From positions 1 through 54,088 of the forward strand of contig JABIVD010000023.1 in assembly GCA_018667335.1 (NCBI GenBank): a stretch of 54,088 nt of DNA. The letters run 5' to 3'. This DNA comes from Rhodospirillaceae bacterium. Lineage in GTDB: Bacteria > Pseudomonadota > Alphaproteobacteria > UBA6615. Numbering within the stretch: position 1 is the first letter of the stretch; each line of letters begins with the position of its first letter. A program made the translations under genes and the position numbers. The notes beneath the pieces were generated by a model. That model made no database searches, was not told where the DNA came from, and saw nothing but the letters and a program-made list of their open reading frames with translations. This document shows, in pieces, positions 1-11,400 of the stretch.

Positions 1-4
1 CCAT
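1..4 (-). CDS. Start codon of the next suf-operon gene (expected sufC), cut by the window edge
   Basis: On the minus strand the sufB stop (19-21) is followed at once by AAGGAG (14-19) and, after about nine bases, an ATG at 4-2. That is a textbook ribosome binding site and start, so another gene of the operon begins here. Only the start codon and one further base are in the window. By the usual order of alphaproteobacterial suf operons it should be the SufC ATPase, but no coding sequence is available to confirm this. Confidence 0.5.
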
Positions 5-18
5 CTCAAACTTCTCCT

Positions 19-1488
<1,470 letters not shown>

Positions 1489-1505
1489 AACGTCCTTCCA
1501 GATCC

Positions 1506-2690
1506 CTATTCGGCGGCCCGCACGGAGCTGTCGCTCCGCTGCGTGCCAACAGCCGCGGCGATCATATCCGCCGCGATATCAACTTCCGTTTCCGTGGTGA
1601 AACGGCCAAATCCAATTCGAATGCTTGCGCCGGCGTCCGCATCATCAAGACCCAATGCGCGCAGCACATAAGATGGTTCGACAGACGCCGAAGTACAGGC
1701 CGAACCCGTCGAAATCGCCACGGATTCAAGCGCCGTCATCAATGCCTCGGCGTCGACTCCGGGGAAACCGACATTCAGGTTCCCCGGCACGCGACGATCC
1801 ATCGCCCCGTTCACGAACATATCGCCATGGTCCACGCGCAGGCGATCGAGCATCCGTGTGCGCAATCCGGCCAGCCGCGTGCCCTCTGCGGACATTTCCG
1901 ATACTGCAACGACAGACGCCTCACCCAGGGCAACAACCATCGGAACGGGAAGTGTGCCGGATCGGTTGCCGCGCTCCTGACCGCCACCGCTCATCTCGGC
2001 GAGCAAACGCGCGCGCGGCCGCCGCCGCGTGTAAAGCGCGCCAATACCCTTGGGGGCATACATCTTGTGTCCGGAGATGCTCAGCAGATCGATCTGCATC
2101 GCCTCAACGTCGAGCGGGACTTTCCCGGCTGCCTGTGCGGCGTCCGTATGCAGGAGTACGCCGCGTGCGCGACACAAGGCACCCAGTTCCGCCAGAGGCT
2201 GGATCACGCCGATTTCGTTGTTCGCGGCCATGACCGAGACAAGCACCGTGTGATCCGTTATCGCCGCCGCAACGAGTTCGGGGTCGACCAAACCGTCGGG
2301 CCCGACGCCGACGATTGTCATCTCGGCGCCCTCATCCGCCATCGCGGCGCAGGATTCGAGAACGCATTTATGTTCTGTCGAGACGGTAACGATGTGATTT
2401 CCACGCCCGTGGCGCATCGCGAACCGAACAGCGCCCTTGATGGCGAGATTGTTTGATTCCGTTGCGCCGGATGTGAATACGATCTCCCGCGCGGTTGCGC
2501 CGATTAACGCCGCCACCTGTTCGCGTGCAACATCGACGGCATCCGCCGCCTGCCGCCCCCAGGCATGCTGCTCGGAATGGGCATTGCCGAAGGTTTCACT
2601 GAACCAGGGCAGCATCACGTCGAGCACGCGCGGATCGACAGGCGTGGTGGCCTGGTGATCGAGATAAATTGCGGTCGGCGCCGGGCTCAT
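1506..2690 (-). CDS. Cysteine desulfurase, IscS-type
   Basis: A PLP enzyme that converts cysteine to alanine and leaves a persulfide sulphur for Fe-S cluster (and possibly tRNA thiolation) pathways. The 394-aa protein shows the class I fold: YLDHQATTP near the N-terminus, TSGATESNN (about 73-81), the PLP-binding Lys209 in [12 protein letters not shown], and the catalytic Cys332 in [17 protein letters not shown]. That last loop is essentially the IscS version, unlike the NifS-like loop of the adjacent paralogue. Its ATG overlaps the stop of the upstream desulfurase by 4 nt (ATGA), so the two are probably translationally coupled. It is followed by sufB. Whether it feeds SufB, tRNA modification or both cannot be told from sequence. 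Confidence 0.95.
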   Translation of the reverse strand: MSPAPTAIYLDHQATTPVDPRVLDVMLPWFSETFGNAHSEQHAWGRQAADAVDVAREQVAALIGATAREIVFTSGATESNNLAIKGAVRFAMRHGRGNHIVTVSTEHKCVLESCAAMADEGAEMTIVGVGPDGLVDPELVAAAITDHTVLVSVMAANNEIGVIQPLAELGALCRARGVLLHTDAAQAAGKVPLDVEAMQIDLLSISGHKMYAPKGIGALYTRRRPRARLLAEMSGGGQERGNRSGTLPVPMVVALGEASVVAVSEMSAEGTRLAGLRTRMLDRLRVDHGDMFVNGAMDRRVPGNLNVGFPGVDAEALMTALESVAISTGSACTSASVEPSYVLRALGLDDADAGASIRIGFGRFTTETEVDIAADMIAAAVGTQRSDSSVRAAE

Positions 2691-3808
2691 GCGACCGACC
2701 TCCGCGCATCCGCATTCGCACCGCGGCGCTGCGCCATTGTCACCCAGGTGTCGACAAACCGGTCAACATCCCGCGCATCCGAATTCCATCCCAGTGAGAC
2801 ACGGATCGCCGATTGCGCCGCCGCATCATCCTGCCCCATCGCCTGCAACACGTGACTGGGCGCAACCTTGCCGCTCGAGCAGGCGGATCCCGCGCTCACA
2901 GCAACGCCGGCCAGATCGAGTTGCATGACTTGCATCTCGGCCGTCATACCCGGCAGACCGATGCAACTCGTATTGGGCAACCGCTCAGCATCGATGGCAT
3001 GTATGACGACATCCGGCACCGCGGCGCGGAGCCTGGATTCCAAATCGTCGCGAAGCTTGGTCAGACCCGCGAACCAATCAAGGTTCTCAAGCGCGATGCG
3101 CGCGGCCGCGCCGAAACCGGCAATACCGGCGACATTCTCGGTTCCCGCCCGGCGTCGTCGTTCCTGTCCGCCACCACGCAAGAGCGGTTCCGGGTCGAGC
3201 CCGTCGCGCACGATCAGGGCACCCACGCCTTGGGGTCCGCCCAGTTTGTGCGCCGACAGGCTCATCATATCGACGCCAAGATCAGCGAATGAAACATTGA
3301 TCTTGCCGGCTGCCTGTACGGCGTCGCAATGCACCAGCGCCCCATACTCATGTGCCACCCGCATGACATCGCGAAGCGGCTGCAAAGCACCTGTCTCGTT
3401 GTTGGCGAGCATGACCGAGACCAACGCGGCGCCTTCGCACGACGCGAGCGTCTCGCGCAGATGTCCAAGCACCACGACGCCGTCGGCGTCTGTATCCACG
3501 ACCAGTGCGTCCTCGCGCGCACCAAGCACGGAATCATGCTCGACCGCCGAAACCAGTACGTGACCGTCGAAGTCCCGCAGCGCCTGGTTGTTCGCCTCGG
3601 TGCCGCCCGACGTAAAAATGATACTCGCCGGAGACACACCGACCAACACCGCGACGGATTCGCGCGCCTCGTCCAGTGTATGGCGTACCAAACGACCAAA
3701 CCGGTGCACCGACGACGCGTTGCCGTGCTGGGTCAATGCGCACACAACCGCATCGGCCACTTCGGGTCGGACGGGCGTCGTCGCATTATGATCGAGATAG
3801 GTGTCCAC
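2687..3808 (-). CDS. Cysteine desulfurase, NifS-type
   Basis: A second class I cysteine desulfurase, 373 aa when begun at the GTG at 3808 (N-terminus VDTYLDHNATTP), which is where the conserved fold starts. The open frame runs further upstream, but that part lies inside iscR and does not resemble the family. Numbering from this GTG, the PLP lysine is Lys188 in SLSAHKLGGPQG and the catalytic cysteine is Cys310 in SAGSACSSGKVAPSHVL. The SSGK loop is closer to NifS-like proteins than to IscS. The start lies 17 nt after the iscR stop, and the stop overlaps the next desulfurase by 4 nt. Two different class I desulfurases in tandem inside one suf operon suggest division of labour or a heteromeric arrangement; that is inference. 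Confidence 0.93.
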   Translation of the reverse strand: MDTYLDHNATTPVRPEVADAVVCALTQHGNASSVHRFGRLVRHTLDEARESVAVLVGVSPASIIFTSGGTEANNQALRDFDGHVLVSAVEHDSVLGAREDALVVDTDADGVVVLGHLRETLASCEGAALVSVMLANNETGALQPLRDVMRVAHEYGALVHCDAVQAAGKINVSFADLGVDMMSLSAHKLGGPQGVGALIVRDGLDPEPLLRGGGQERRRRAGTENVAGIAGFGAAARIALENLDWFAGLTKLRDDLESRLRAAVPDVVIHAIDAERLPNTSCIGLPGMTAEMQVMQLDLAGVAVSAGSACSSGKVAPSHVLQAMGQDDAAAQSAIRVSLGWNSDARDVDRFVDTWVTMAQRRGANADARRSVA

Positions 3809-3825
3809 TGCTTTTCTGTTCCCGG

Positions 3826-4293
3826 CTATTCGGCCGCGATTTCGGCGAAGGTCGAAGCCGGTGCACGTTGCGGCTGGGCGTAAACCCGCCCCTCGCAGAC
3901 GTCCGCCAGGCTGACCGAATTCAGATAGGAATGAATCTGATGTCCCAGTTCTTCCCACAGGTCATGCGTCACGCAACGGCTGCTGCGCTGGACACACCCC
4001 TTCGCCGTTCCGGGCTTGCAACCGGTCGTGCGGATAGGTTCATCAACGGCGGCGATCACATCGGCAATACGAATTTCTTCGGCGGCGTATGCAAGCTTGT
4101 ACCCGCCCCCGGGGCCGCGAACGCTCGTCACCAGGCCGGCACGACGCAGCTTCGCAAACAGTTGCTCCAGATAGGACAGTGAGATCTCCTGCCGTTCCGC
4201 CACTTCTGCAAGTGCGACCGGCCCGAGCGCAGCAAACTGCGCCAGATCAACCATCGCCATGACGCCGTAGCGTCCTTTGGTGCTGAGTTTCAC
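3826..4293 (-). CDS. iscR: Rrf2-family Fe-S-sensing regulator IscR
   Basis: A 155-aa Rrf2-type winged-helix regulator that in this family carries a [2Fe-2S] cluster and adjusts Fe-S biogenesis to demand. The N-terminus MKLSTKGRYGVMAMVDLA and the YLEQLFAKLRRAGLVTSVRG recognition region are characteristic. Three cysteines sit in the expected cluster loop: Cys92, Cys100 and Cys107, with Cys-x7-Cys-x6-Cys spacing (E. coli IscR has x5 and x5), so the cluster loop is slightly longer than the enterobacterial one. The gene lies between cysE and the desulfurases, and an IscR-type palindrome occurs at the operon promoter, consistent with autoregulation. Other Rrf2 members (e.g. iron regulators) are conceivable, but context favours IscR. 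Confidence 0.93.
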   Translation of the reverse strand: MKLSTKGRYGVMAMVDLAQFAALGPVALAEVAERQEISLSYLEQLFAKLRRAGLVTSVRGPGGGYKLAYAAEEIRIADVIAAVDEPIRTTGCKPGTAKGCVQRSSRCVTHDLWEELGHQIHSYLNSVSLADVCEGRVYAQPQRAPASTFAEIAAE

Positions 4294-4331
4294 GATCGGT
4301 CTCCTTCTTCGTTCCGCGCCCGATTGCAGGC

Positions 4332-5081
4332 CTAGTACGACGCCGTGGGTTCATCGGAATCTGATTCTTCTTCGGCCGAAGCGAGGCGCAACTGGATGCG
4401 CTCTTCGAGCTCTCGCTCCAGCTCCTGAACGCGCATGCGCAGCGTGCTGATTTCGTTCAGCATCGCCCCCATCGCTTTGGCATCCGGATCCGGAATGTCG
4501 TCTGTGGGTGTGCCATAGGCGGAGAACTGATTCGGAGAGCAGGATGATGTTGCGACCGGCTGGGCCGGAATGCCCACCACCGTGCAATTCTCCGGCACGT
4601 CCTTCACCACGACGGCGTTTGCGCCGACACGGGCATTTCGTCCGACAGTGACCGGGCCCAGAACCTGGGCGCCCGATCCGATGATCGCCCCCGACAGCAA
4701 CGTCGGGTGCCGCTTCACATCCTTCTGGGCTTCGCTTTCGACAGCCGGTGCAATCCCGCCGAGTGTGACGTTGTGATAAAGCGTCACATCATCCTCGATT
4801 TCAGCCGTTTCACCGATCACAACCCCGATCGCATGATCGATCACCAGTCGGCTGCCGATCTTGGCCGCCGGGTGAATATCCACGCCCGTCAGGAACCGTC
4901 CGATGTTCCCGACGAAGCGCGCCAGGACGACCAGTCGATTAGACCAGAGCCAATGTGCGAGGCGAAACCAGACAACCGCATGGAAGCCCGGATAGCTGAT
5001 CGCCACCATGAATCGAGAGCTCGCTGCCGGATCGCGTTCCAGATACGCGTCCAGATCGTCAAAGAGATGCTTGAAGACCAT
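4332..5081 (-). CDS. cysE: Serine O-acetyltransferase CysE
   Basis: Transfers acetyl from acetyl-CoA to serine, the first step of cysteine synthesis in the cytosol. Sequence signs are the N-terminal helical domain (DLDAYLERDPAA), then the left-handed beta-helix with VDIHPAAKIG, IDHAIGVVIGETAEIEDD and LYHNVTLGG, which contain the family catalytic residues. The start at 5081 (MVFKHLFDD) is preceded by AAAGG; the longer frame to 5141 has no family-like extension. The last 60 or so residues form a likely coiled coil (LRMRVQELERELEERIQ) and an acidic tail not needed for catalysis. It is the first gene of the iscR-suf operon, so substrate cysteine for the two desulfurases is co-produced with them. 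Confidence 0.94.
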   Translation of the reverse strand: MVFKHLFDDLDAYLERDPAASSRFMVAISYPGFHAVVWFRLAHWLWSNRLVVLARFVGNIGRFLTGVDIHPAAKIGSRLVIDHAIGVVIGETAEIEDDVTLYHNVTLGGIAPAVESEAQKDVKRHPTLLSGAIIGSGAQVLGPVTVGRNARVGANAVVVKDVPENCTVVGIPAQPVATSSCSPNQFSAYGTPTDDIPDPDAKAMGAMLNEISTLRMRVQELERELEERIQLRLASAEEESDSDEPTASY

Positions 5082-5158
5082 GTCGACCTTTATGATATAG
5101 AGCGCTCTGCATCGCTCTTCCCGCCGGATTGACCACGCCAATGCGTGCCTGAAATCGG

Positions 5159-5187
5159 GATATAAGATGTCCGAGTAAAATGGTCAA
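5159..5187 (-). promoter_or_regulatory. Sigma-70-type promoter of the cysE-iscR-suf operon
   Basis: On the minus strand there is a -35 TTGACC (5187-5182), a 17-bp spacer and a -10 TATATC (5164-5159). Transcription would start near 5152, giving a leader of about 70 nt before the cysE ATG. That leader holds a small hairpin, CACGC-loop-GCGTG, at 5134-5147. The promoter is overlapped by an IscR-like palindrome. Confidence 0.75.
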
Positions 5188-5191
5188 GTAT
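5167..5191 (-). promoter_or_regulatory. IscR type 1-like operator overlapping the suf promoter
   Basis: A 25-bp element beginning ATACTTGACC and ending CTCGGACAT on the minus strand matches about 21 of 25 positions of the E. coli type 1 IscR consensus (ATASYYGACTRWWWYAGTCRRSTAT). It covers the -35 box and most of the spacer, a position expected for repression. The mismatches are mainly in the right half-site. Binding is inferred from this match and from iscR being in the operon. Confidence 0.6.
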
Positions 5192-5207
5192 TTGGCTCAA
5201 GTCCTTG

Positions 5208-5234
5208 GGAATCGGGAGGCAATCATCCGATTCC
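5208..5234. repeat. Perfect 8-bp inverted repeat between the suf promoter and the hydrolase gene
   Basis: GGAATCGG (5208-5215) and CCGATTCC (5227-5234) are exact inverted copies separated by 11 bp. The repeat lies upstream of the suf -35 box and about 48 bp before the plus-strand hydrolase start. It could be an operator dyad or, if transcribed, an RNA hairpin. No T-run follows, so it is not an intrinsic terminator. Confidence 0.5.
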
Positions 5235-5281
5235 ATAGCTCTGTCATTTGCCGCTAGTCACCGGCGCAATGGGAACAAGAT

Positions 5282-5998
5282 ATGCCTGAAGTCATTATCA
5301 ACGGCCCCGAAGGTCGCCTGGAAGGTCGTTACTATCCGGCAAAGGTTCCGAATTCGCCGATTGCATTGCTGCTGCATCCACACCCGCAGCACGGTGGCAC
5401 GATGAACAACAAGGTCGTTTATCAGCTCTATCAAATGTTTGTCCGGCGCGGTTTCGCGACCCTGCGATTCAACTTCCGTGGTGTCGGACGCAGTCAGGGC
5501 AGCTTCGACCGAGGTGAAGGCGAATTGTCGGATGCCGCGTCGGCGCTCGACTGGCTCCAGACACAAAACCGGGATGCCCCCATGTGCTGGGTCGGCGGTT
5601 TCTCGTTCGGCGCCTGGATCGGCATGCAACTGCTCATGCGCCGGCCGGAGATAACGGGATTTCTTTCCATTTCGCCGCCCGCAAATATGTATGACTTCTC
5701 GTTCCTCGCGCCCTGCCCTGCCTCCGGGTTGATCACCCATGGCGACAAGGACGACATCGTACCTCAGGACTCCGTGACGGACCTGATCGCGAAACTGGCG
5801 AAGCAGAAGGACGTCATCATTGATTTCCAGGTCCTCAAGGGCGCGACCCATTTCTACAACGAGCATCTGGACGAGCTTGAGAAGACCGTGAGCGGTTATC
5901 TCGATCGGCGCACCGCGGAAATTCAGGCGGCACTCAAGTCCGAAATTGAAGATCTGGATGATGCCGAGGAAGCCGGCGACGAAGCCGACAAGGACTAA
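5282..5998 (+). CDS. Alpha/beta hydrolase of unknown substrate
   Basis: A 238-aa cytosolic alpha/beta hydrolase. The HPHPQHGG loop (32-39) and FNFRGVGRSQG (64-73) are typical of the small prokaryotic hydrolase family related to dienelactone hydrolase-like and YsgA-type proteins. The nucleophile elbow is GGFSFG with Ser108, the acid is probably Asp157 in HGDKDDIVP, and the base is His190 in GATHFYNEHL, so the triad is complete. The C-terminus is an acidic tail (DLDDAEEAGDEADKD). The gene is alone on the plus strand, divergent from cysE and convergent with anmK (stops overlap by 4 nt). Substrate and pathway are unknown. Confidence 0.85.
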   Translation: MPEVIINGPEGRLEGRYYPAKVPNSPIALLLHPHPQHGGTMNNKVVYQLYQMFVRRGFATLRFNFRGVGRSQGSFDRGEGELSDAASALDWLQTQNRDAPMCWVGGFSFGAWIGMQLLMRRPEITGFLSISPPANMYDFSFLAPCPASGLITHGDKDDIVPQDSVTDLIAKLAKQKDVIIDFQVLKGATHFYNEHLDELEKTVSGYLDRRTAEIQAALKSEIEDLDDAEEAGDEADKD

Positions 5999-7098
5999 GC
6001 AGCTCGAAAAAGTTTCCCGCCGGTCGTTGGCCTGGCCACACCGGTTGTCGTGGGACCACTCAACGGCAGCCCTCGCAAGCTGCGCACGGCGAGGTATGCG
6101 AAGGCCTGCGCCTCCATCGCGTCGCCGTCGATGCCGATGTCTTCGGTCGGCATAACCACCACGCCAAGCGCCCTGCCAAGCTGATGCATCAGTGTCGGAT
6201 TTTTGCGGCCACCGCCCGTCACCAGCCAACGAACGGGTGGCGCAGGCAAGTACGACACCGCGCGCACCACGGATTCGACCGTGAAAGCCGTTAATGTTGC
6301 GGCACCGTCTGCAACAGACAGGCCGCTGACCGGTGACGCATCAAACGCGTCGCGATCGAGAGATTTCGGCGGTGGTGCGCGAAAATAGTCATTGTCCATA
6401 AGCGCCGCGAGAGCAGCTGCGTCGATCCGGCCGGCGGCCGCCAGGCGCCCATCCTGGTCAAACGGCTCGCCGGTGTGCCGGTGGACCCAGTCATCGATCA
6501 ACGCGCCCCCGGGCCCTGTGTCGAACGCCCGAATATGTTCGAACAGATCCTCATGCCCGGCCTGTGCCGCATCACCAACCCAAGTCAGGTTGGCGACCCC
6601 GCCGATATTCAGGAAACAAACCGGCCGTTCCGACGGCGCGCGCGCGACATGAAACAGCGGGGCGAGCGGCGCACCCTGGCCGCCGGCGGACATGTCGGCT
6701 GTACGGAAATCGGCGATCACGTCGGCCCCGACCTCCCGTGCCAGCCTTTGCCCGTCACCAATTTGCACTGTCCGGCCATTGGCCGGGTCGTGAAACACCG
6801 TATGACCATGGAAGCCAACGACGGCGACAGATTCCCTGGGCACACCGGCAAGTGACAGCAAATCCTGGACGATCGCGACGTGAAGCGCGGTCAGATCTGC
6901 GGCAACGGCATCATGGGGACCCGCGACGCCGATCACCTGGCGCAGTTTCGCTCGGAATTCTGCATCATAGGGGTGGGCGAGTTGCGCGATAGGCTCGAAC
7001 GCCAACTTACCATCGGTCCGGATCAGGGCGGCGTCGATTCCATCCATCGACGTGCCGCTCATCAGGCCCACCGCCAGGCAGCTCTCACTCGCGCTCAT
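5995..7098 (-). CDS. anmK: Anhydro-N-acetylmuramic acid kinase AnmK
   Basis: Phosphorylates and opens 1,6-anhydro-MurNAc released during peptidoglycan turnover, yielding MurNAc-6-phosphate for recycling in the cytosol. The 367-aa length is normal for the family. The N-terminal phosphate-binding motif GLMSGTSMDGIDAAL is diagnostic. FLNIGGVANLTWVG, FDTGPGGALIDDW and VTGGGRKNPTLMHQL are the other ASKHA-fold nucleotide-binding loops. It is divergent from tyrS across a 100-bp spacer, an arrangement seen in other alphaproteobacteria. The stop overlaps that of the hydrolase. The ATG at 7098 is the natural start. Confidence 0.95.
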   Translation of the reverse strand: MSASESCLAVGLMSGTSMDGIDAALIRTDGKLAFEPIAQLAHPYDAEFRAKLRQVIGVAGPHDAVAADLTALHVAIVQDLLSLAGVPRESVAVVGFHGHTVFHDPANGRTVQIGDGQRLAREVGADVIADFRTADMSAGGQGAPLAPLFHVARAPSERPVCFLNIGGVANLTWVGDAAQAGHEDLFEHIRAFDTGPGGALIDDWVHRHTGEPFDQDGRLAAAGRIDAAALAALMDNDYFRAPPPKSLDRDAFDASPVSGLSVADGAATLTAFTVESVVRAVSYLPAPPVRWLVTGGGRKNPTLMHQLGRALGVVVMPTEDIGIDGDAMEAQAFAYLAVRSLRGLPLSGPTTTGVARPTTGGKLFRAA

Positions 7099-7198
7099 GC
7101 TGCGAATCCCCTATCTCATGCGATGTGAAGATATACACGCTGGCGGTCCAGATGTGTTAGTGAACGCCCGCTTTGCCCGCCAGGCCGGTTGAGAAGAT

Positions 7199-8452
7199 AT
7201 GCCCGAATACAAATCAGACTTTATTCAGACACTGACCGCACGCGGTTTTTTGCACCAATGCACGGACCTCGATGCGCTCGACAAGCGGGCGTCGGAAGGC
7301 GTGATCACGGCCTATGTCGGCTACGACGCGACCGCCGACAGCCTGCATATCGGCAATCTGGTCTCGATCATGATGCTGCACTGGCTGCAGGAAACCGGCC
7401 ATCGACCCATTGTCCTGATGGGCGGCGGCACGACGAAGGTTGGCGACCCATCCGGCAAGGATGAAACCCGCCAGCTTCTGACCGACGAGAAGATCGCGTC
7501 AAATATCGCGTCAATCCGTGAGACCTTTGACAGTTTCGTAACCTTCGGCGACGGCGGCGGCGATGCGATCCTCGTCAACAATGCCGAATGGCTCGACGCG
7601 CTGGAATACATTCCGATGCTGCGCGAGATCGGCCGCCACTTCACCATCAACCGGATGCTGACATTCGATTCCGTAAAGCTGCGCCTCGACCGCGAACAGC
7701 CGCTGACGTTCCTCGAATTCAACTACATGATCCTTCAGGCGTATGATTTCGTCGAGCTCGCGCGACGCCACGATTGCGCCCTGCAGATGGGCGGGTCGGA
7801 CCAGTGGGGAAACATCGTCAACGGGATCGATCTCGGCCGGCGCGTTGCCAACAAGGCACTCTACGGACTGACGACGCCGCTGATCACGACCGCCTCCGGG
7901 GCAAAGATGGGCAAGACGGCCGAAGGGGCAGTCTGGCTCAAGGCGGATAGATTTGCGCCCTATGATTATTGGCAGTTCTGGCGAAACACCGAGGATGCCG
8001 ATGTCGGCCGATTCCTGAAGCTGTTCACCAACCTGCCCCTCGATGAGATCACCCGGCTGGAGGCGCTTGAGGGCGCGGAGATCAACGACGCGAAGAAAAT
8101 TCTCGCCAACGCCGCCACGCGGATGCTGCACGGCGCGGACGCGGCGAATCGCGCAGCCGAAACGTCCGAACAGACATTCGAGACGGGCGTGACGGCCGAA
8201 GGCCTTCCAACGACCGATCTGCCACGCAGCGAACTCGAAGCGGGCATCGCTCTGTTTGCACTCATGGCGCGCGCGGGTTTGGCATCCTCGAACAGCGAGG
8301 CGCGGCGGCTGATCAAGGGTGGCGGCGCACGCATCAACGATGTCGCGATCAACGCGGAAACCCATGAAGTCGGCGTTGATGCCATCAACGCAGATGGCGT
8401 GATCAAACTCTCGGCGGGCAAAAAGCGCCACGCATTGGTCCGCCCGGTCTAG
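7199..8452 (+). CDS. tyrS: Tyrosyl-tRNA synthetase
   Basis: Charges tRNA-Tyr with tyrosine. The 417-aa protein has the class I catalytic domain with HIGN (50-53) in place of HIGH and KMGKT (236-240) as the KMSKS-type loop, close to the KFGKT of bacterial TyrRS. The substrate-binding [11 protein letters not shown] motif is at about 196-206. The C-terminal part (from about 350, [14 protein letters not shown]) is the S4-like tRNA-binding domain. The ATG at 7199 follows GAGAAG. Convergent with the large AsmA-like gene, with 21 bp between stops. Confidence 0.97.
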   Translation: MPEYKSDFIQTLTARGFLHQCTDLDALDKRASEGVITAYVGYDATADSLHIGNLVSIMMLHWLQETGHRPIVLMGGGTTKVGDPSGKDETRQLLTDEKIASNIASIRETFDSFVTFGDGGGDAILVNNAEWLDALEYIPMLREIGRHFTINRMLTFDSVKLRLDREQPLTFLEFNYMILQAYDFVELARRHDCALQMGGSDQWGNIVNGIDLGRRVANKALYGLTTPLITTASGAKMGKTAEGAVWLKADRFAPYDYWQFWRNTEDADVGRFLKLFTNLPLDEITRLEALEGAEINDAKKILANAATRMLHGADAANRAAETSEQTFETGVTAEGLPTTDLPRSELEAGIALFALMARAGLASSNSEARRLIKGGGARINDVAINAETHEVGVDAINADGVIKLSAGKKRHALVRPV

Positions 8453-8473
8453 GTTGCCGGCACTGCGCCGCGG

Positions 8474-11400
8474 TCAACCGCCCTCGTCTTCGGACGGCTG
8501 CAGTTCCTCGTTGTTGCCCGCGTTGGGGCCATCCTCACTTCCAAAGCCCGTCAGCAAACGCCGTACAATTCCCGGTGTGAGTACCGACAGAGGATTGACC
8601 GACACGTCGGGATCATCGAGCGAACCGCCGACCCGGAACGTCGCTGCAAAGATGCCATCCGCGCCACCTGACAACACGGTCCCGATCAGCGGAATATCCG
8701 CGAGCAACGAATTCAGGGTGTAAGCCGGCGCGATCTCCCCCGTCAGCTCTAGCTGGTCAGTCTCCCGGTCGATCCGTCCGCTCGCCAGAATTCCGATATC
8801 CGCACCGCGTGCCTTGCCCTCCTTGATCGTGATTTCTTTGTCGGTAACGGTGAAGGGCACCTCGACACGCCGGAATGTGAGCCCTTCACCACCGAGCACA
8901 TCGGCGATTCCCGAGAACGACGTGAGTGCGAGGATCTGGGCACCAATCGGTCCGTCGGTCAGGAGGAAATTCTGCATATCCAACTGGCCTGCGATCACTT
9001 CGGCGTCCCCGGATCCGGAGATTTGCCCAAGGACCCGCATTTCGCCGCCACGGATCGTATCGATCCAGTCCAGCGCGCTGAGGACACCTCCCGCGTCGTC
9101 AGATTCGAATGTTAGTTTTCTCGCCTCTCCTTCCGGCTTCACGCGCAGGAAAATTCGCCCGCCATTCGAAAGTCGTCCGCGCAACTCAACATCCGACCAA
9201 TCGGTTCCATCATTCAAGAATGTGCCAAATGCACCGGTCAGCCGCGTCTCTTCCCCGAGCCGAATTTCGGCAACCGGCGATTGCTCGCTGATGACCACCT
9301 GCATCGCGTCCGTAGCATCGTCCTCCTCGTCCGACGCATCAAACAATCCCTCCATCACCGGACGCAGATCGATCGCCGATCCGCCGATCGATATAATCTG
9401 CGGCACACCTTCGGGCAGCTCGATGTTCACAAACGCATCGGTTTCGCCGAACACCACGCGCTCGAGCGTCAGCCGCTGCAATTCCGGACCATCGGCACCG
9501 GACCGAAAGAGACCCGCGCCTTCGATCTGCAAATCACCCGCTTCGACCGAGAGTTCCGGCATTGTTGTCAGGACCTCGTCCTCAACCGTGAACCGAACGA
9601 ACGCGCGCCCGTCTTCACCCGGTGACTTCGTCCAACCGAACGGATCCAGGTCAATCGTCGTGTCCGTCAGGTCGATTTCCGCCGCACCATTTGCAACGCC
9701 ATCCCACCCAATCGCATAAGTCAGGCCGAGGCCGGCCGAACCCGAGACGAACGGGATACCATCCAGCCCAAGCTCCGCGCGGGCGGCATCATTGAGATTG
9801 GTGCGCACCTTGTAGCGCGTCTGCACCTCGCCATCCTGCTCGAACCGCTCGCTCCACGTCAGCCCGATCGGCACGCTGCCAATCTCGGCGGTGCCCCTGA
9901 CTTCCATCCCGTCGCGATTGACGTTCAGTGCCAGGTCACCCGCGCCAACCGGCAACCCGAACACAGCATCCTCAGCACCAAAGTCCACCATCCGCGACGC
10001 GGTGGCGACGGCGATCTGGTCGATCAGCACGTCATCGAGCAGCGGGAACGCGAATACCGCGTTCGTTCGGTGACTGCCGCTCGTGCGGGCGGGATCAAGA
10101 CCGAAACCCGAGATAAACCCAAGCGGTTCGCTGTCGAGAATTTCGAACGCGTCGCGTACAGGTCCCGAGATCGTCACCTCGATCTTGATACTTTCGCCGC
10201 GGGGCGGACCATCGAGACCAAGAATCTCGACCCTGCCGGACTCGGCGACAAGGTCGCGCAATGTCCCGCCACCCAAATCCACGCTGAACTGTCGTGTGTC
10301 GAACCGCGTCACCCCGAACACGTCACGCACCGGCGGCAGCGGCCGTAGATAATGCACAGTGGTCTCTCGGAAACGTATCTCACCGTCGAAGTCTGAAATC
10401 TCGATGTCTTCAGGCGTCGCTTCCGGAACACTTGCACGCAGACGCAGCACGGCGCTGTCGACCTGACCGTCTCTAAGGTTCTCCGTAATCCAGGATCGCG
10501 CCGACGGCTCGATCTCCTTGGGCCAATAGGTCTCGATGGAATTGACCGGAAGATTACGGACTTCAGCGATGACTCCCAGGTTCCACTGATCGAGCACGTG
10601 GCGCGCATTGCCGTTCAACAGAATGGTCGTCGAGCCCAACTCAATGGTCGCGCTCTCCAGAACAAGGGCATTGAGACCGCGTTCCGAGCGCACGCGGACG
10701 TTCGCGGAATCGAATGAGACCGGCGCTTCGAACAAAGTATCGAGCAGGACACGCCCCGGTCCGGCGCGCATATCAACGGTAATGCCCGATGGCTCCAGAT
10801 CGGAATCCAGAGACACCGTCAGCGTTCCCTCGAGCCTGGTGTCGAGTTGGGCAAGTGGCTCCAGTTCCGACGCAAACTTTGCAAGCGTGGCTGGCGACAC
10901 GTCGCTGAAAACCAGACCCAGCTCCGTCGCACCGGACTTCACCCGATAAATTCCGGACAAATCCGCCCGGATGGCATTGTCCGAATCCCCGAACACCACC
11001 GATCCCTCAGCGCTGATACCCTCGTCGTCGCGCAAAAGCGCGATGTTCGCGCGTGGCGTGCTCATTCGCACACCACGCTGAAAATCATCGAACTCAATCA
11101 ACGCGCTGCGCACCGCGACGCGCGTCAGATAACCACTCGCCAAATTCGGATTGGGCGTTTGCAGGAGTTCTTCGATCAACCCGGGCGACGTCGCCTGGTC
11201 GCCATCGGCCTGCGGGGTGTTGCCGATATCCATACTGATATCGCCATTGACCTCGCGAACCACCCTTACGCGCGGACCAAACAACTCAAGGCTGGTTGGC
11301 GCAACCAGGCCACGCAAAAGCGCCCGCCCGCTAAACTTGACCGACATTTCCGGGATGGTTGCGCGCACGCCGCCACTGGAATCAACGAACTGGAGGCCAA

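Noticed and set aside
8452-8479. Hairpin GGTTG...CAACC between tyrS and the AsmA-like gene as a terminator
   Set aside because: The stem is short and interrupted and no T-run follows on either strand.
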